From Pseudomonas sp. AKS31 (lineage in GTDB: Bacteria; Pseudomonadota; Gammaproteobacteria; Pseudomonadales; Pseudomonadaceae), in contig NZ_JAMLFX010000001.1 of the NCBI RefSeq assembly GCF_023634765.1, positions 1,125,447 to 1,169,303 on the forward strand: a stretch of DNA of 43,857 nucleotides, in the 5' to 3' direction. The position numbers and the translations under genes are program-made. This document shows positions 36,107 through 43,857 of this stretch, one piece after another (within the stretch, counting starts at the first letter, position 1; every line of letters starts with the position of its first letter). The notes under the pieces are model-generated. The model was not told the DNA's origin, searched no databases, and saw only the letters and a program-made list of their open reading frames with translations.

Positions 36107-37141
36107 ATGAAACTGAAAAACACCTTGGGCTTGGCCATTGGTTCTCTGATTGCCGCCACTTCGTTCGGCGCTCTGGCACAAGGCCAAGGCGCAGTTGAAA
36201 TCGAAGGCTTCGCAAAGAAAGAACAATTCGACAGCGCTCGTAACTTCAAGAACAACGGCAACCTGTTCGGCGGCTCGATCGGTTACTTCCTGACCGACGA
36301 CGTTGAACTGCGTCTGGGCTACGACGAAGTGCACAACGTGCGTTCCGACGACGGTCGTAACATCAAGGGCGCTAACACCGCTCTGGACGCTCTGTACCAC
36401 TTCAACAACCCAGGCGACATGCTGCGTCCATACGTATCGGCTGGTTTCTCCGATCAGAGCATCGGTCAGAACGGTTCCGGTGGTCGTGACCGCTCCACCT
36501 TCGCCAACGTTGGCGCTGGTGCCAAGCTGTACTTCACCGACAACTTCTACGCTCGTGCCGGCGTTGAAGCTCAGTACAACATCGACCAGGGCGACACCGA
36601 GTGGGCTCCTAGCGTTGGTATCGGTGTGAACTTCGGTGGCGGCTCCAAGCCTGCTGCTGCTCCAGTTCCAGCACCAGCTGAAGTCTGCTCCGACAGCGAC
36701 AACGATGGCGTTTGCGACAACGTTGACAAGTGCCCGGACACCCCAGCCAACGTAACTGTTGACGCTGACGGCTGCCCAGCAGTTGCTGAAGTTGTTCGTG
36801 TTGAGCTGGACGTTAAGTTCGACTTCGACAAGTCGGTAGTCAAGCCTAACAGCTACGGCGACATCAAGAACCTGGCTGACTTCATGAAGCAGTACCCATC
36901 CACCACCACTACTGTTGAAGGTCACACTGACTCCGTCGGTCCTGACGCTTACAACCAGAAACTGTCCGAGCGTCGTGCAAACGCCGTTAAGCAAGTTCTG
37001 ACCAACCAGTACGGTGTTGAATCGTCCCGCGTTCAGTCTGTTGGCTACGGCGAATCCCGCCCAGTTGCTGACAACAAAACTGAAGCTGGCCGCGCTGTAA
37101 ACCGTCGCGTAGAAGCGCAGGTTGAAGCTCAAGCTAAGTAA
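36107..37141 (+). CDS. oprF: Major outer membrane porin OprF
   Basis: 344 residues. Signal peptide 1-24, cleaved after SFGALA. An N-terminal eight-stranded beta-barrel (about 25-180) is followed by a proline/alanine linker KPAAAPVPAPAEV. A thrombospondin-type-3-like acidic segment with four cysteines follows (CSDSDNDGVCDNVDKCPDTP, then DGCP). The C-terminal OmpA-like peptidoglycan-binding domain contains TVEGHTDSVGPDAYNQKLSE and SVGYGESRPVADN. OprF is the main non-specific porin, anchors the outer membrane to the wall and is linked to SigX. Codon choice differs visibly from its neighbours (many GCT, CGT, GTT, CCA), as expected for a very highly expressed protein. The start ATG 36107 is preceded by GGGGAT. 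Confidence 0.98.
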   Translation: MKLKNTLGLAIGSLIAATSFGALAQGQGAVEIEGFAKKEQFDSARNFKNNGNLFGGSIGYFLTDDVELRLGYDEVHNVRSDDGRNIKGANTALDALYHFNNPGDMLRPYVSAGFSDQSIGQNGSGGRDRSTFANVGAGAKLYFTDNFYARAGVEAQYNIDQGDTEWAPSVGIGVNFGGGSKPAAAPVPAPAEVCSDSDNDGVCDNVDKCPDTPANVTVDADGCPAVAEVVRVELDVKFDFDKSVVKPNSYGDIKNLADFMKQYPSTTTTVEGHTDSVGPDAYNQKLSERRANAVKQVLTNQYGVESSRVQSVGYGESRPVADNKTEAGRAVNRRVEAQVEAQAK

Positions 37142-37156
37142 TTAGCTGCCGCTCTG

Positions 37157-37186
37157 AGAAAAGCCCGGCTTAGGCCGGGCTTTTCT
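37157..37186. terminator. Bidirectional terminator between oprF and cobA
   Basis: AAGCCCGGC (37161-37169) / GCCGGGCTT (37174-37182) with the loop TTAG, extended by AAAA before and TTTTC after. Strong for oprF and usable by the convergent nitrate operon. Confidence 0.93.
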
Positions 37187-37211
37187 TTGTCTGCGATTTG
37201 TCTTCCCAGGA

Positions 37212-37967
37212 CTACGCAGTCCCTGTGCAGGACCTGCCGAAGGCTGCGATGTTTTGATTTTCAACAGCAGCCACCGCGCCGATCACCAGTATCGCAGGGC
37301 TCTTCAATTGAAATCTGTAGGCGGCTTCGTTCATTGCCGTCAGATCGCTCCGGCATTCCCGCTGCTCCGGCAACGACGCATTCTCGATCATCGCCACTGG
37401 CGTATCCGCAGCCATCCCGCCCGCCAACAACTGATCGCGAATCTCCCCCAGCTTGGCCACGCCCATATAAACCACCAGCGTCGTGCCGCCCTGCGCCAGT
37501 GCCTGCCAGTTCAACTGGCTGTCGTCCTGAGTGTGTGCAGTCACCAGTGTCACCCCGCGCGCCACACCGCGTAACGTCAGCGGAATATCGCACTGCGTCG
37601 CCCCGGCCAGTCCGGCGGTGATGCCATTGACCAACTCCACTTCGACTCCACGCTCACGAAGCCACTGCGCCTCTTCGCCACCACGGCCGAAAATGCACGG
37701 ATCGCCGCCCTTGAGCCGCACCACGCACTTGCCTTGGCGGGTGTAGCGCAGCATCAGCCGATGGATAAAGGCTTGCGGTGTCGAACGGCAACCGCCGCGT
37801 TTACCCACCGCAATGATGCGTGCGCCAGAGCAATGCTCCAGTACCGCGTCGTTGACCAGATCATCGATCAGCACCACATCGGCCTCGCGCAGGGCGCGCA
37901 CCGCTTTGAGGGTCAGCAGTTCCGGATCACCCGGTCCTGCACCGACCAGCCAGACTTTTGCGTTCAT
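37212..37967 (-). CDS. cobA: Uroporphyrinogen-III C-methyltransferase CobA
   Basis: 251 residues. It adds two methyl groups from SAM to uroporphyrinogen III to give precorrin-2, needed for siroheme of the assimilatory nitrite reductase in this operon, and for cobalamin. Motifs: GAGPGDPELLTLKAVRAL (11-28), VVLIDDLVN, and RLKGGDPCIFGRGGEEA. GITAGLAGATQCDIPLTLRG is the SAM-binding part. ATG 37967 with GAGG upstream; the nasC stop lies 13 bases before. The last residues, about IAAFGRSCTGTA, are encoded by the family-B repeat at 37224-37257 and are not expected in the family. Confidence 0.95.
   Translation of the reverse strand: MNAKVWLVGAGPGDPELLTLKAVRALREADVVLIDDLVNDAVLEHCSGARIIAVGKRGGCRSTPQAFIHRLMLRYTRQGKCVVRLKGGDPCIFGRGGEEAQWLRERGVEVELVNGITAGLAGATQCDIPLTLRGVARGVTLVTAHTQDDSQLNWQALAQGGTTLVVYMGVAKLGEIRDQLLAGGMAADTPVAMIENASLPEQRECRSDLTAMNEAAYRFQLKSPAILVIGAVAAVENQNIAAFGRSCTGTA
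37224..37257. repeat. Single family-B REP unit inside the cobA 3' end
   Basis: TGTGCAGGACCTGCCGAAGG continued by CTGCGATGTTTTGA matches a family-B arm with a few changes. No partner arm is present. It is translated on the minus strand as the end of CobA. Confidence 0.85.
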
Positions 37968-37980
37968 GGTGTTTTCCTCA

Positions 37981-40695
37981 TCAGATGACGGCGACTGGCT
38001 GCGCGTCGGCCGCCAGCAAGCGTTTAATTTCCGGGACGCACGAGCCGCATTGCGTGCCGCAGCCCAGTTCGCTCTTCAAACCTTGCAGATCCAGCCCTTG
38101 GCGAATGCCGGCGCAGACCGCGTTGAGGCTGACGTTCTTGCAGTTGCACAGGGTTTTATCCACAGCCATCTGCGCTCCGGCACTGCCCGGCGGCGCACTC
38201 ATTGGCGCCAGTAGCCAGCGCCGCAGTTGTTCATCCGCGCGGCCTTCCAGCCACAACCCTTGCAGCCAATGCTGAGCGAGGGTTTCTCCGGCCAACCGGA
38301 TCGCAGTGATCCGGCCATTTTCAATGCGCACGCGTTTGCCAATGGCGCGGCGCGGATCGTCATAGGCCAATACCGGGCCGTCGATCAGTGACAGGCATCG
38401 GTCGATTTCACCGAGCAATTGCGCATTGGGGGCCTCGCTGCTGGCTGCTCGTATCAGCAATGCCGATCGTTCACGTCCGACAAGGCTGAGACTCACGTAG
38501 GAAAACGCCTCACAGAGCGGTCGTAGCGTCTCGAAATGCCGTTGAACATCGCCTTCGATCAGTGCGAAAAGTTGCCACGGCAGATTCACCGACTCGAGGC
38601 GCACACCGCTGTGTTTGAGTTCCGGTTGTTTCGACAGTGGATCAAAGGCCGCCAGGGTCAAGCTGTTTACGCCGCCCTTGAGAAAGCGATCACCCCAGTG
38701 CATCGGCAAAAATGCTTGCCCTGGACGCACGCTGTCATCGCTGGCGACTGCGACGATCACCGCGCCGCGCCGACTTTTCAGATTAACCAGGTCGCCCGGC
38801 TGCAAACGATGCCGACGCAATTCGTCTGGATGCAGGCTCAACACGGCTTCGCTGACATGCCCGAACAGCTGCGCCGCCGTGCCGGTGCGGCTCATACCGT
38901 GCCATTGATCGCGCAGGCGGCCGGTGATCAACGTCAATGGAAAGCGAGCGTCACGTTGTTCCTTGGCGGCGCGATACGGGTCGGCAATGAATTGCGCGCG
39001 GCCGTTGGCGGTCGGGAAAATGCCGTTCTCGTACAGTCGCGGCGTGCCTTCGCGAGCGCCGACAGGGAAGGGCCATTGCTGCGGGCCGATCTCGTCGATC
39101 AGCGCATGACTGATCCCGGACATATCCAGATCACGGCCGCGCGTCAGCCCCTTGAATTCATCGAACAACTGCGCAGGTTGGTTGAACCTAAACAGGCTCG
39201 GTTCATCGGCGCGAAGACGTTTCTCCAGACGTTGTGCGAAATCCACCGTGATCGCCCAGTCTGGCCGCGCTTCACCCGGTGGGAGGATGGCTTTGCGCAC
39301 GTGGGAAATGCGTCGCTCGGAATTGGTTACCGAGCCTTCTTTCTCGCCCCAACTGGCGGCGGGCAGCAGCAGATCGGCGAATGCTGCGGTTTCTGTGGTG
39401 CGAAAGGCTTCTTGCAGAACTACAAACGGGCAGCCCTCCAGTGCTGCGCGCACAGCCTGTTGATCCGGCATCGATTGCGCTGGGTTGGTGCAGGCAATCC
39501 ACAACGCCTTGATCTTGCCGCTGCGCACTTGCTCGAACAGTTCGATGGCACTGAGACCGGTACTGTCTGGCAACCGATCAACGCCCCAATAAGCCGCTAC
39601 TTCGGCGCGGTGTTCAGGGTTGGCCGCGTCTCGATGGCCTGGCAACAGATTCGACAAACTGCCGGTTTCCCGTCCGCCCATGGCATTTGGCTGACCGGTG
39701 AGGGAGAAAGGTCCTGCACCCGGACGACCGATTTGCCCAGTGGCCAGGTGCAGATTGATCAAAGCGCTGTTTTTCGCGCTGCCGGCCGTGGACTGGTTCA
39801 GGCCCATGCACCACAGCGACAGAAAACTCGGCGAAGTGCCCACCCATTCGGCGCACTGCTGCAATTGCTCGACGCTGATTCCGCACAGCTGCGAAACCAT
39901 TTGCGGGGTGTAATCGCGTACCAGGTTTTTCAGGTCGGGGAGACCGTCGGTGTGCGCCTTGATGAAGTCGCGGTCGATCCAGTCTTCCCACAACAACAGA
40001 TGCAAAATCCCATGGAATAAAGCGACATCGGTGCCGGGCAGAATCGCCAGATGCAGGTCGGCGAGGTCGCAGGTGTCGGTGCGCCGCGGATCAATGACGA
40101 TGACTTTCATCTGTGGGCGGCGGGATTTTGCCTCTTCCAGCCGACGAAAAAGTACCGGATGGGCGTAGGCCATGTTACTGCCGACGATCATCACGCAGTC
40201 GCTGAGTTCCAGATCCTCATAGCTGCACGGTGGAGCGTCGGCGCCAAGGCTGCGCTTGTAGCCGACCACCGCCGACGACATGCACAAGCGTGAGTTGCTG
40301 TCGATGTTGTTGGTGCCGACCAGTGCCCGTGCCAGCTTGTTGAAGGCGTAATAGTCCTCGGTCAACAACTGTCCGGAGATATAGAACGCCACGCTGTCCG
40401 GGCCGTGTTCGGCGATGGTTTCGGCGAACACGTTGGCGGCGTGTTCCAGCGCGGTGTCCCAGTCGGTGCGGCTGCGCGCCAGGCCTTTACCCAGACGCAA
40501 TTCCGGATACAGCGCGCGAGCCGCAAGGTCGCCGGTCAGGTGCAGGGTCGAGCCTTTGCTGCACAGTTTGCCGTAGTTGGCCGGATGCGCCGGATCACCG
40601 CTAACGCCGAGGATGTGCTCGCCGTCATGCTCGATCAGCACGCCGCAGCCGACCCCGCAATAGCAGCAGGTCGAGGCGGTCGTCTGGCGGTTCAT
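37981..40695 (-). CDS. nasC: Assimilatory nitrate reductase catalytic subunit
   Basis: 904 residues from ATG 40695. Reduces nitrate to nitrite in the cytoplasm. The N-terminal [4Fe-4S] ligands are in STCCYCGVGCGVLIEH plus LCSKGSTL. Molybdopterin-binding segments include IDSNSRLCMSSAVVGYKRSL, IVGSNMAYAHPVLFRR and LITGRLRDQWHGMSRTG. A C-terminal BFD-like [2Fe-2S] domain has DKTLCNCKNVSLNAVCAGI and LGCGTQCGSCVPEIKRLL. No twin-arginine signal, so it is cytoplasmic. A longer reading from 40764 lies within nirD and is rejected. The start overlaps the nirD stop by one base (TGATG). P. aeruginosa names the equivalent gene nasC; elsewhere it is nasA. Confidence 0.95.
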   Translation of the reverse strand: MNRQTTASTCCYCGVGCGVLIEHDGEHILGVSGDPAHPANYGKLCSKGSTLHLTGDLAARALYPELRLGKGLARSRTDWDTALEHAANVFAETIAEHGPDSVAFYISGQLLTEDYYAFNKLARALVGTNNIDSNSRLCMSSAVVGYKRSLGADAPPCSYEDLELSDCVMIVGSNMAYAHPVLFRRLEEAKSRRPQMKVIVIDPRRTDTCDLADLHLAILPGTDVALFHGILHLLLWEDWIDRDFIKAHTDGLPDLKNLVRDYTPQMVSQLCGISVEQLQQCAEWVGTSPSFLSLWCMGLNQSTAGSAKNSALINLHLATGQIGRPGAGPFSLTGQPNAMGGRETGSLSNLLPGHRDAANPEHRAEVAAYWGVDRLPDSTGLSAIELFEQVRSGKIKALWIACTNPAQSMPDQQAVRAALEGCPFVVLQEAFRTTETAAFADLLLPAASWGEKEGSVTNSERRISHVRKAILPPGEARPDWAITVDFAQRLEKRLRADEPSLFRFNQPAQLFDEFKGLTRGRDLDMSGISHALIDEIGPQQWPFPVGAREGTPRLYENGIFPTANGRAQFIADPYRAAKEQRDARFPLTLITGRLRDQWHGMSRTGTAAQLFGHVSEAVLSLHPDELRRHRLQPGDLVNLKSRRGAVIVAVASDDSVRPGQAFLPMHWGDRFLKGGVNSLTLAAFDPLSKQPELKHSGVRLESVNLPWQLFALIEGDVQRHFETLRPLCEAFSYVSLSLVGRERSALLIRAASSEAPNAQLLGEIDRCLSLIDGPVLAYDDPRRAIGKRVRIENGRITAIRLAGETLAQHWLQGLWLEGRADEQLRRWLLAPMSAPPGSAGAQMAVDKTLCNCKNVSLNAVCAGIRQGLDLQGLKSELGCGTQCGSCVPEIKRLLAADAQPVAVI

Positions 40696-41012
40696 CAGAT
40701 GGCGTCCCGCAGAGCCAACTGCACCCGACCATTCTCGACCCGCGCCAGGTGATGGTGTGCGCAACCAATGTCCGGGGCCTGAGCTTCTCCGGTTTGCAGG
40801 TCGATCTGCCAGTTGTGCAACGGACAGGCGACCCGTTTGCCGTAAATCAGACCTTGCGACAATGGCCCGCCCTTGTGCGGGCAGCGGTCGTCGAGGGCGA
40901 AAACTTCGTCGTCGCTTGTACGAAAAATCGCGATGTCACCTTTCGGCCCGGCAATGATTCGCGAACCGAGGGCATTGATCTCGTCGAGGGCACAGATATC
41001 CAGCCAGTTCAT
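40695..41012 (-). CDS. nirD: Nitrite reductase small subunit NirD
   Basis: 105 residues. A Rieske-type protein that assists NirB in NADH-dependent reduction of nitrite to ammonium. The cluster loops are CPHKGGPLSQGLIYGKRVAC and CPLHNWQIDLQTG. Unlike some NirD proteins, which have lost the cluster ligands, this one keeps the full C-x-H and C-x-x-H pattern (RCPHKGG and ACPLHNW). Its ATG overlaps the nirB stop (ATGA) and its own stop overlaps the nasC start, showing tight coupling within the operon. Confidence 0.95.
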   Translation of the reverse strand: MNWLDICALDEINALGSRIIAGPKGDIAIFRTSDDEVFALDDRCPHKGGPLSQGLIYGKRVACPLHNWQIDLQTGEAQAPDIGCAHHHLARVENGRVQLALRDAI

Positions 41013-43462
41013 GCTGGCACCTCCAGATTTTTAACCGGGATCACGTCGAATTCTTTTTTTAGTTGCGGCTGCGCCAGACGCTCTTTCCACGGGTCTTGCT
41101 CGAACGACAGGGAGAATTGCAGGCGTTCGTTCAAGGTTTTGCGGCGCTCGGGGTCTTCCAGCACGGCTTTCTTGATGTGCTCCATGCCGACCCGTTGCAG
41201 GTAGTGCACGGTGCGTTCGAGGTAGAACGCTTCTTCGCGGTAGAGCTGCAGGAACGCGCCGTTGTATTCGCGGACTTCCTCGGCGGTTTTCAGCTTGACG
41301 AAGAACTCGGCGACCTCGGTTTTGATCCCGCCGTTGCCGCCGATGTACATCTCCCAGCCGGAGTCAACGCCGATGATTCCTACGTCTTTGATCCCCGCTT
41401 CCGAGCAGTTGCGTGGGCATCCGGAGACGGCCAGTTTGACTTTGTGCGGCGACCACATGTTGAAGAGGTCGTGCTCAAGCTCGATGCCCAACTGGGTCGA
41501 GTTCTGCGTGCCGAAGCGGCAGAACTCGCTGCCGACGCAGGTTTTCACGGTGCGGATGGATTTGCCGTAGGCATGGCCGGAGGGCATGTCGAGATCCTTC
41601 CAGACGCCGGGCAAGTCCTGCTTCTTGATGCCGAGCAAGTCGATGCGCTGACCGCCGGTGACCTTGACCATCGGCACGTTGTACTTGTCGGCCACGTCGG
41701 CAATCCGCCGCAGTTCCGAAGGATTGGTCACACCGCCCCACATGCGTGGCACCACCGAATAGGTACCGTCCTTCTGGATGTTGGCGTGGGCGCGTTCGTT
41801 GATCAGGCGTGATTGCGGATCGTCCTTGGCTTCGCCGGGCCAGGTGGAAATCAGGTAATAGTTGAGGGCCGGGCGGCACGTTGCGCAGCCGTTCGGCGTG
41901 CGCCAGTTGAGGTAGTTCATGGTCCCGGCGATGGTCAGCAGGTGCTGCTCGCGAATGGCCTGCCGGATCTGCCCGTGGTTGAGGTCGCTGCAACCGCAGA
42001 TGGCTTTTTCGCTCTTCGGTTTGACGTCGGCTGCGCCGCCGACGGTGTTGATCAGGATCTGCTCGACCAACCCGGCGCACGAACCGCAGGAGCTGGCCGC
42101 TTTGGTATGTTTCTTCACCTCGTCGACGCTGAACAGGCCGTGTTCCTGAATGGCTTTGACGATGGTGCCTTTGCACACGCCGTTGCAACCGCAGACTTCG
42201 GCGCTGTCGGCCATGACCATGGCTTTGTCCTGGCCCTGATGTCCTACGTCTCCGAGTGCGTTTTCTCCGAACATCAGGTGATCGCGGATCTCGCCGATGG
42301 CGTGATTCTCACGAATCTGCCGGAAATACCAACCGCCATCTGCCGTATCGCCGTACAGACAGGCGCCGACCAACACGTCATCCTTGATCACCAGTTTTTT
42401 GTACACGCCGCCAATCGGGTCGGAGAGGGTGATGGTTTCCGTGCCTTCGCCGCCCATGAAGTCGCCGGCGGAAAACAGGTCGATGCCGGTGACTTTCAAT
42501 TTGGTCGAGGTCACCGAACCCTGATAACGGGCAAAACCCAGTTGGGCGAGGTGGTTGGCGCAGACCTTGGCCTGTTCGAACAACGGTGCGACCAGACCGT
42601 AGGCAATGCCTCGGTGGCTGGCGCACTCGCCGATGGCATAGATGCGCGGGTCGTAGGTTTGCAGGGTGTCGTTGACCAGAATCCCGCGATTGCACGGGAT
42701 GCCGGCCTTTTCCGCCAGTTCGGTGTTGGGACGGATACCGGCCGCCATTACCACCAGATCAGCCGGGATGATGTCGCCGTTCTTGAATTGCACCGAGCCG
42801 ACCCGGCCATTGCCCGCATCGTGAAGGGCTTGGGTCTGTTCGCACAGACGGAAGTGCAGGCCACGGGATTCGAGGGCACTTTGCAGCAGTTGGCCGCTGG
42901 TTTTGTCGAGTTGGCGTTCCAGTAACCACTCACCGAGATGCACCACGGTGACGTGCATGCCGCGCAGCATCAGGCCGTTCGCCGCTTCGAGACCGAGCAG
43001 GCCACCGCCGATGACCACCGCGTGCTTGTGGGTTTTCGCGGTGTCGATCATCGCCTGGGTGTCGGCGATGTCGCGATAGCCGATCACGCCGTGCAGGGTG
43101 TTGCCGGGGATCGGCAGAATAAACGGCGTCGAACCGGTGGCGATCAGCAGGCGATCGTATTCGGCTTCGGTGCCATCCTCGGCGATCACCCGGCGTTTGA
43201 CCCGGTCGATCTGCACCACCTTGCGGTTGAGCAACAGCTTGATGTTGTTTTCCAGGTACCAGTCGAGGTCGTTAAGCACGATTTCTTCGAAGGTCTGTTC
43301 ACCGGCCAGCACCGGCGAGAGCAGGATGCGGTTGTAGTTGGTGTGCGGTTCGGCGCCGAAGACCGTGATGTCGTACAGCTCGTTACTCAGCTTGAGCAGT
43401 TCTTCGAGGGTGCGGACCCCGGCCATGCCATTGCCGATCATCACCAGTTTGAGTTTTTTCAT
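41009..43462 (-). CDS. nirB: NADH-dependent nitrite reductase large subunit NirB
   Basis: 817 residues from ATG 43462, with GGAGAACC upstream. An earlier ATG at 43531 lies in the leader RNA. Domains: FAD/NAD pyridine nucleotide reductase domain with VMIGNGMAGVRTLEELL and VVIGGGLLGLEAANGL. Two BFD-like [2Fe-2S] modules follow: CGCNGVCKGTIVKAIQEHG with SSCGSCAGLVEQIL, and ICGCSDLNHGQIRQAIREQ with NGCATCRPALNYYL. The sulfite/nitrite reductase siroheme-[4Fe-4S] domain has TCVGSEFCRFGTQNST and VSGCPRNCSEAGIKDVGIIG (cysteines near 641, 647, 680 and 684). First gene of the operon, controlled by the leader and promoter at 43538-43667. Confidence 0.97.
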   Translation of the reverse strand: MKKLKLVMIGNGMAGVRTLEELLKLSNELYDITVFGAEPHTNYNRILLSPVLAGEQTFEEIVLNDLDWYLENNIKLLLNRKVVQIDRVKRRVIAEDGTEAEYDRLLIATGSTPFILPIPGNTLHGVIGYRDIADTQAMIDTAKTHKHAVVIGGGLLGLEAANGLMLRGMHVTVVHLGEWLLERQLDKTSGQLLQSALESRGLHFRLCEQTQALHDAGNGRVGSVQFKNGDIIPADLVVMAAGIRPNTELAEKAGIPCNRGILVNDTLQTYDPRIYAIGECASHRGIAYGLVAPLFEQAKVCANHLAQLGFARYQGSVTSTKLKVTGIDLFSAGDFMGGEGTETITLSDPIGGVYKKLVIKDDVLVGACLYGDTADGGWYFRQIRENHAIGEIRDHLMFGENALGDVGHQGQDKAMVMADSAEVCGCNGVCKGTIVKAIQEHGLFSVDEVKKHTKAASSCGSCAGLVEQILINTVGGAADVKPKSEKAICGCSDLNHGQIRQAIREQHLLTIAGTMNYLNWRTPNGCATCRPALNYYLISTWPGEAKDDPQSRLINERAHANIQKDGTYSVVPRMWGGVTNPSELRRIADVADKYNVPMVKVTGGQRIDLLGIKKQDLPGVWKDLDMPSGHAYGKSIRTVKTCVGSEFCRFGTQNSTQLGIELEHDLFNMWSPHKVKLAVSGCPRNCSEAGIKDVGIIGVDSGWEMYIGGNGGIKTEVAEFFVKLKTAEEVREYNGAFLQLYREEAFYLERTVHYLQRVGMEHIKKAVLEDPERRKTLNERLQFSLSFEQDPWKERLAQPQLKKEFDVIPVKNLEVPA

Positions 43463-43537
43463 CAGGTTCTCCGGGAGCTGCGGCTGGCCTCTTGTGGGGC
43501 AGTCAGGCCTTGCTCGACAAATTTTGCGCAAACAAAA

Positions 43538-43574
43538 AAAGGCGTCCCGCTAGTTGCCTAGCGAGGACGCCTTT
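43538..43574 (-). terminator. Conditional intrinsic terminator in the nirB leader
   Basis: On the minus strand AAAGGCGTCC...GGACGCCTTT pairs over ten bases. Six further pairs CGCTAG/CTAGCG lie inside, with one bulged base and a GCAA loop, then TTTTTTTG. A very stable terminator about 75 bases before the nirB start codon; without antitermination it should stop most transcription. Confidence 0.92.
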
Positions 43575-43620
43575 GTCCTGGTCCCGTTCTCTCGGGAAGC
43601 GCAGCCTTCGTCGTTGAAGG
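43564..43620 (-). promoter_or_regulatory. Tandem hexaloop hairpins: NasT/ANTAR-type antitermination leader
   Basis: Three minus-strand hairpins in a row. H0: CCTTC-AACGAC-GAAGG (43620-43605). H1: TCCCG-AGAGAA-CGGGA (43597-43582). H2: AGGAC-AAAGGC-GTCCT (43579-43564). Each has a 5-bp stem and a six-base loop with A at position 1 and G at position 4, the ANTAR-protein recognition pattern. H2 shares its loop and 3' arm with the terminator stem, so binding of an antiterminator such as NasT would block the terminator. Confidence 0.85.
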
Positions 43621-43651
43621 TTGGGCTTTATGTGTGTGTTGGTTGGGGTAA

Positions 43652-43667
43652 TGCAGTGGTTGTGCCA
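43652..43667 (-). promoter_or_regulatory. Sigma-54 (-24/-12) promoter of the nirB operon
   Basis: The minus strand reads TGGCACAACCACTGCA, with GG and GC exactly 10 bases apart and a full TGGCAC element. The predicted start is near 43641, about 20 bases before the first hexaloop hairpin. Nitrate assimilation operons of pseudomonads are usually NtrC/sigma-54 dependent. Confidence 0.75.
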
Positions 43668-43794
43668 AGTGGGGGAATGGCGTGTTTATTAGGCGGGAGC
43701 GGTTATTGACGGGGATTTTTTGCACCGAATCGACGCGGGTCGCTCGTTCGTGGGGCATTCAGGCAGACAGAATTGTTGTGATTGGGCTGGCCGC

Positions 43795-43857
43795 TTCGCG
43801 AGCAGGCTCGCTCCCACAGGGGTTTTGTGAACGACTCCGATCCACTGTGGGAGCGAG
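43795..43857. repeat. REP doublet, family A (truncated by window edge)
   Basis: The left arm from 43795 contains TTCGCGAGCAGGCTCGCTCC. The right arm begins CTGTGGGAGCGAG at 43845 and runs off the window. Confidence 0.85.

Larger units (their letters stand above)
43463..43857. other. Non-coding leader and promoter region of the nitrate operon
   Basis: 395 bp without a gene to the right edge. From the nirB start outward it contains a 75-base leader end, terminator 43538-43574, hexaloop hairpins 43564-43620, sigma-54-like promoter 43652-43667, about 125 bp of upstream DNA that may hold activator sites, and a family-A repeat cut by the window edge. Confidence 0.8.

Noticed and set aside
43721..43739. 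TGCACC half-site as NtrC binding site upstream of nirB
   Set aside because: The second half does not match the NtrC dyad and the position is closer than usual to the promoter; too weak to annotate.

Overview
The window looks like the core chromosome of a fluorescent Pseudomonas (P. fluorescens group). Three things point there. The block cfrX-cmpX-sigX-oprF, preceded by ppsR/ppsA, an esterase-like hydrolase, rraA and cmaX and followed by cobA-nasC-nirD-nirB, matches the order I recall for PA1769-PA1781 of P. aeruginosa PAO1. cysH, thrH and pabB continue that synteny on the left. Nearly every intergenic gap also carries the REP/REPIN-type inverted repeats typical of this group. The prp (propionate) cluster sits inside this block, although I recall it elsewhere in PAO1.

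Layout. 1-3933: 5' part of a large RHS/YD-repeat gene on the minus strand, cut by the window edge. 4.2-6.7 kb: HAD phosphatase, then an SDR oxidoreductase divergent from a LysR regulator. 6.9-9.2 kb: Asp/Glu/hydantoin racemase-family enzyme plus NCS1 transporter, with a sigma-54-like promoter and a palindromic operator. 9.8-12.7 kb: cysH, thrH, pabB. 13.1-16.2 kb: a three-gene minus-strand operon (exported retropepsin-like protein, membrane-bound inactive transglutaminase, RimK-like ATP-grasp ligase), a poorly understood predicted peptide-ligation system. 16.5-25.3 kb: GntR regulator and the 2-methylcitrate cycle genes prpB, prpC, acnD, prpF, prpD, with repeats of three families between the genes. 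25.4-27.9 kb: DMT exporter divergent from a MocR regulator. 28.0-31.4 kb: ppsR divergent from ppsA. 31.4-37.2 kb: hydrolase, rraA, cmaX, cfrX, cmpX, sigX, oprF. 37.2-43.5 kb: minus-strand operon nirB-nirD-nasC-cobA for assimilatory nitrate reduction, where cobA supplies the siroheme precursor for NirB.

The strongest regulatory signal is upstream of nirB. A sigma-54 (-24/-12) promoter is followed by a leader RNA with three consecutive six-base-loop hairpins, each with A at loop position 1 and G at position 4. The last hairpin overlaps a strong intrinsic terminator. This is the architecture of a NasT/ANTAR-type antitermination leader, with one hairpin more than the usual two. A second strong signal is a pair of TGTCGACA palindromes flanking the promoter of the prp regulator, 73 bp apart (about seven helical turns).

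Four families of dispersed repeats are present. A: CGAGCAGGCTCGCTCCCAC type. B: GTAGGAGCTGCCGAAGGCTG type. C: GGGAGCTGGCTTGCCAGCG type. D: composite elements bounded by inverted CCCTCACCC termini around an internal tandem array. In two places (the DMT transporter stop codon and the CobA C-terminus) family-B sequence forms the end of a coding region. No tRNA, rRNA, CRISPR array or complete insertion sequence was found.
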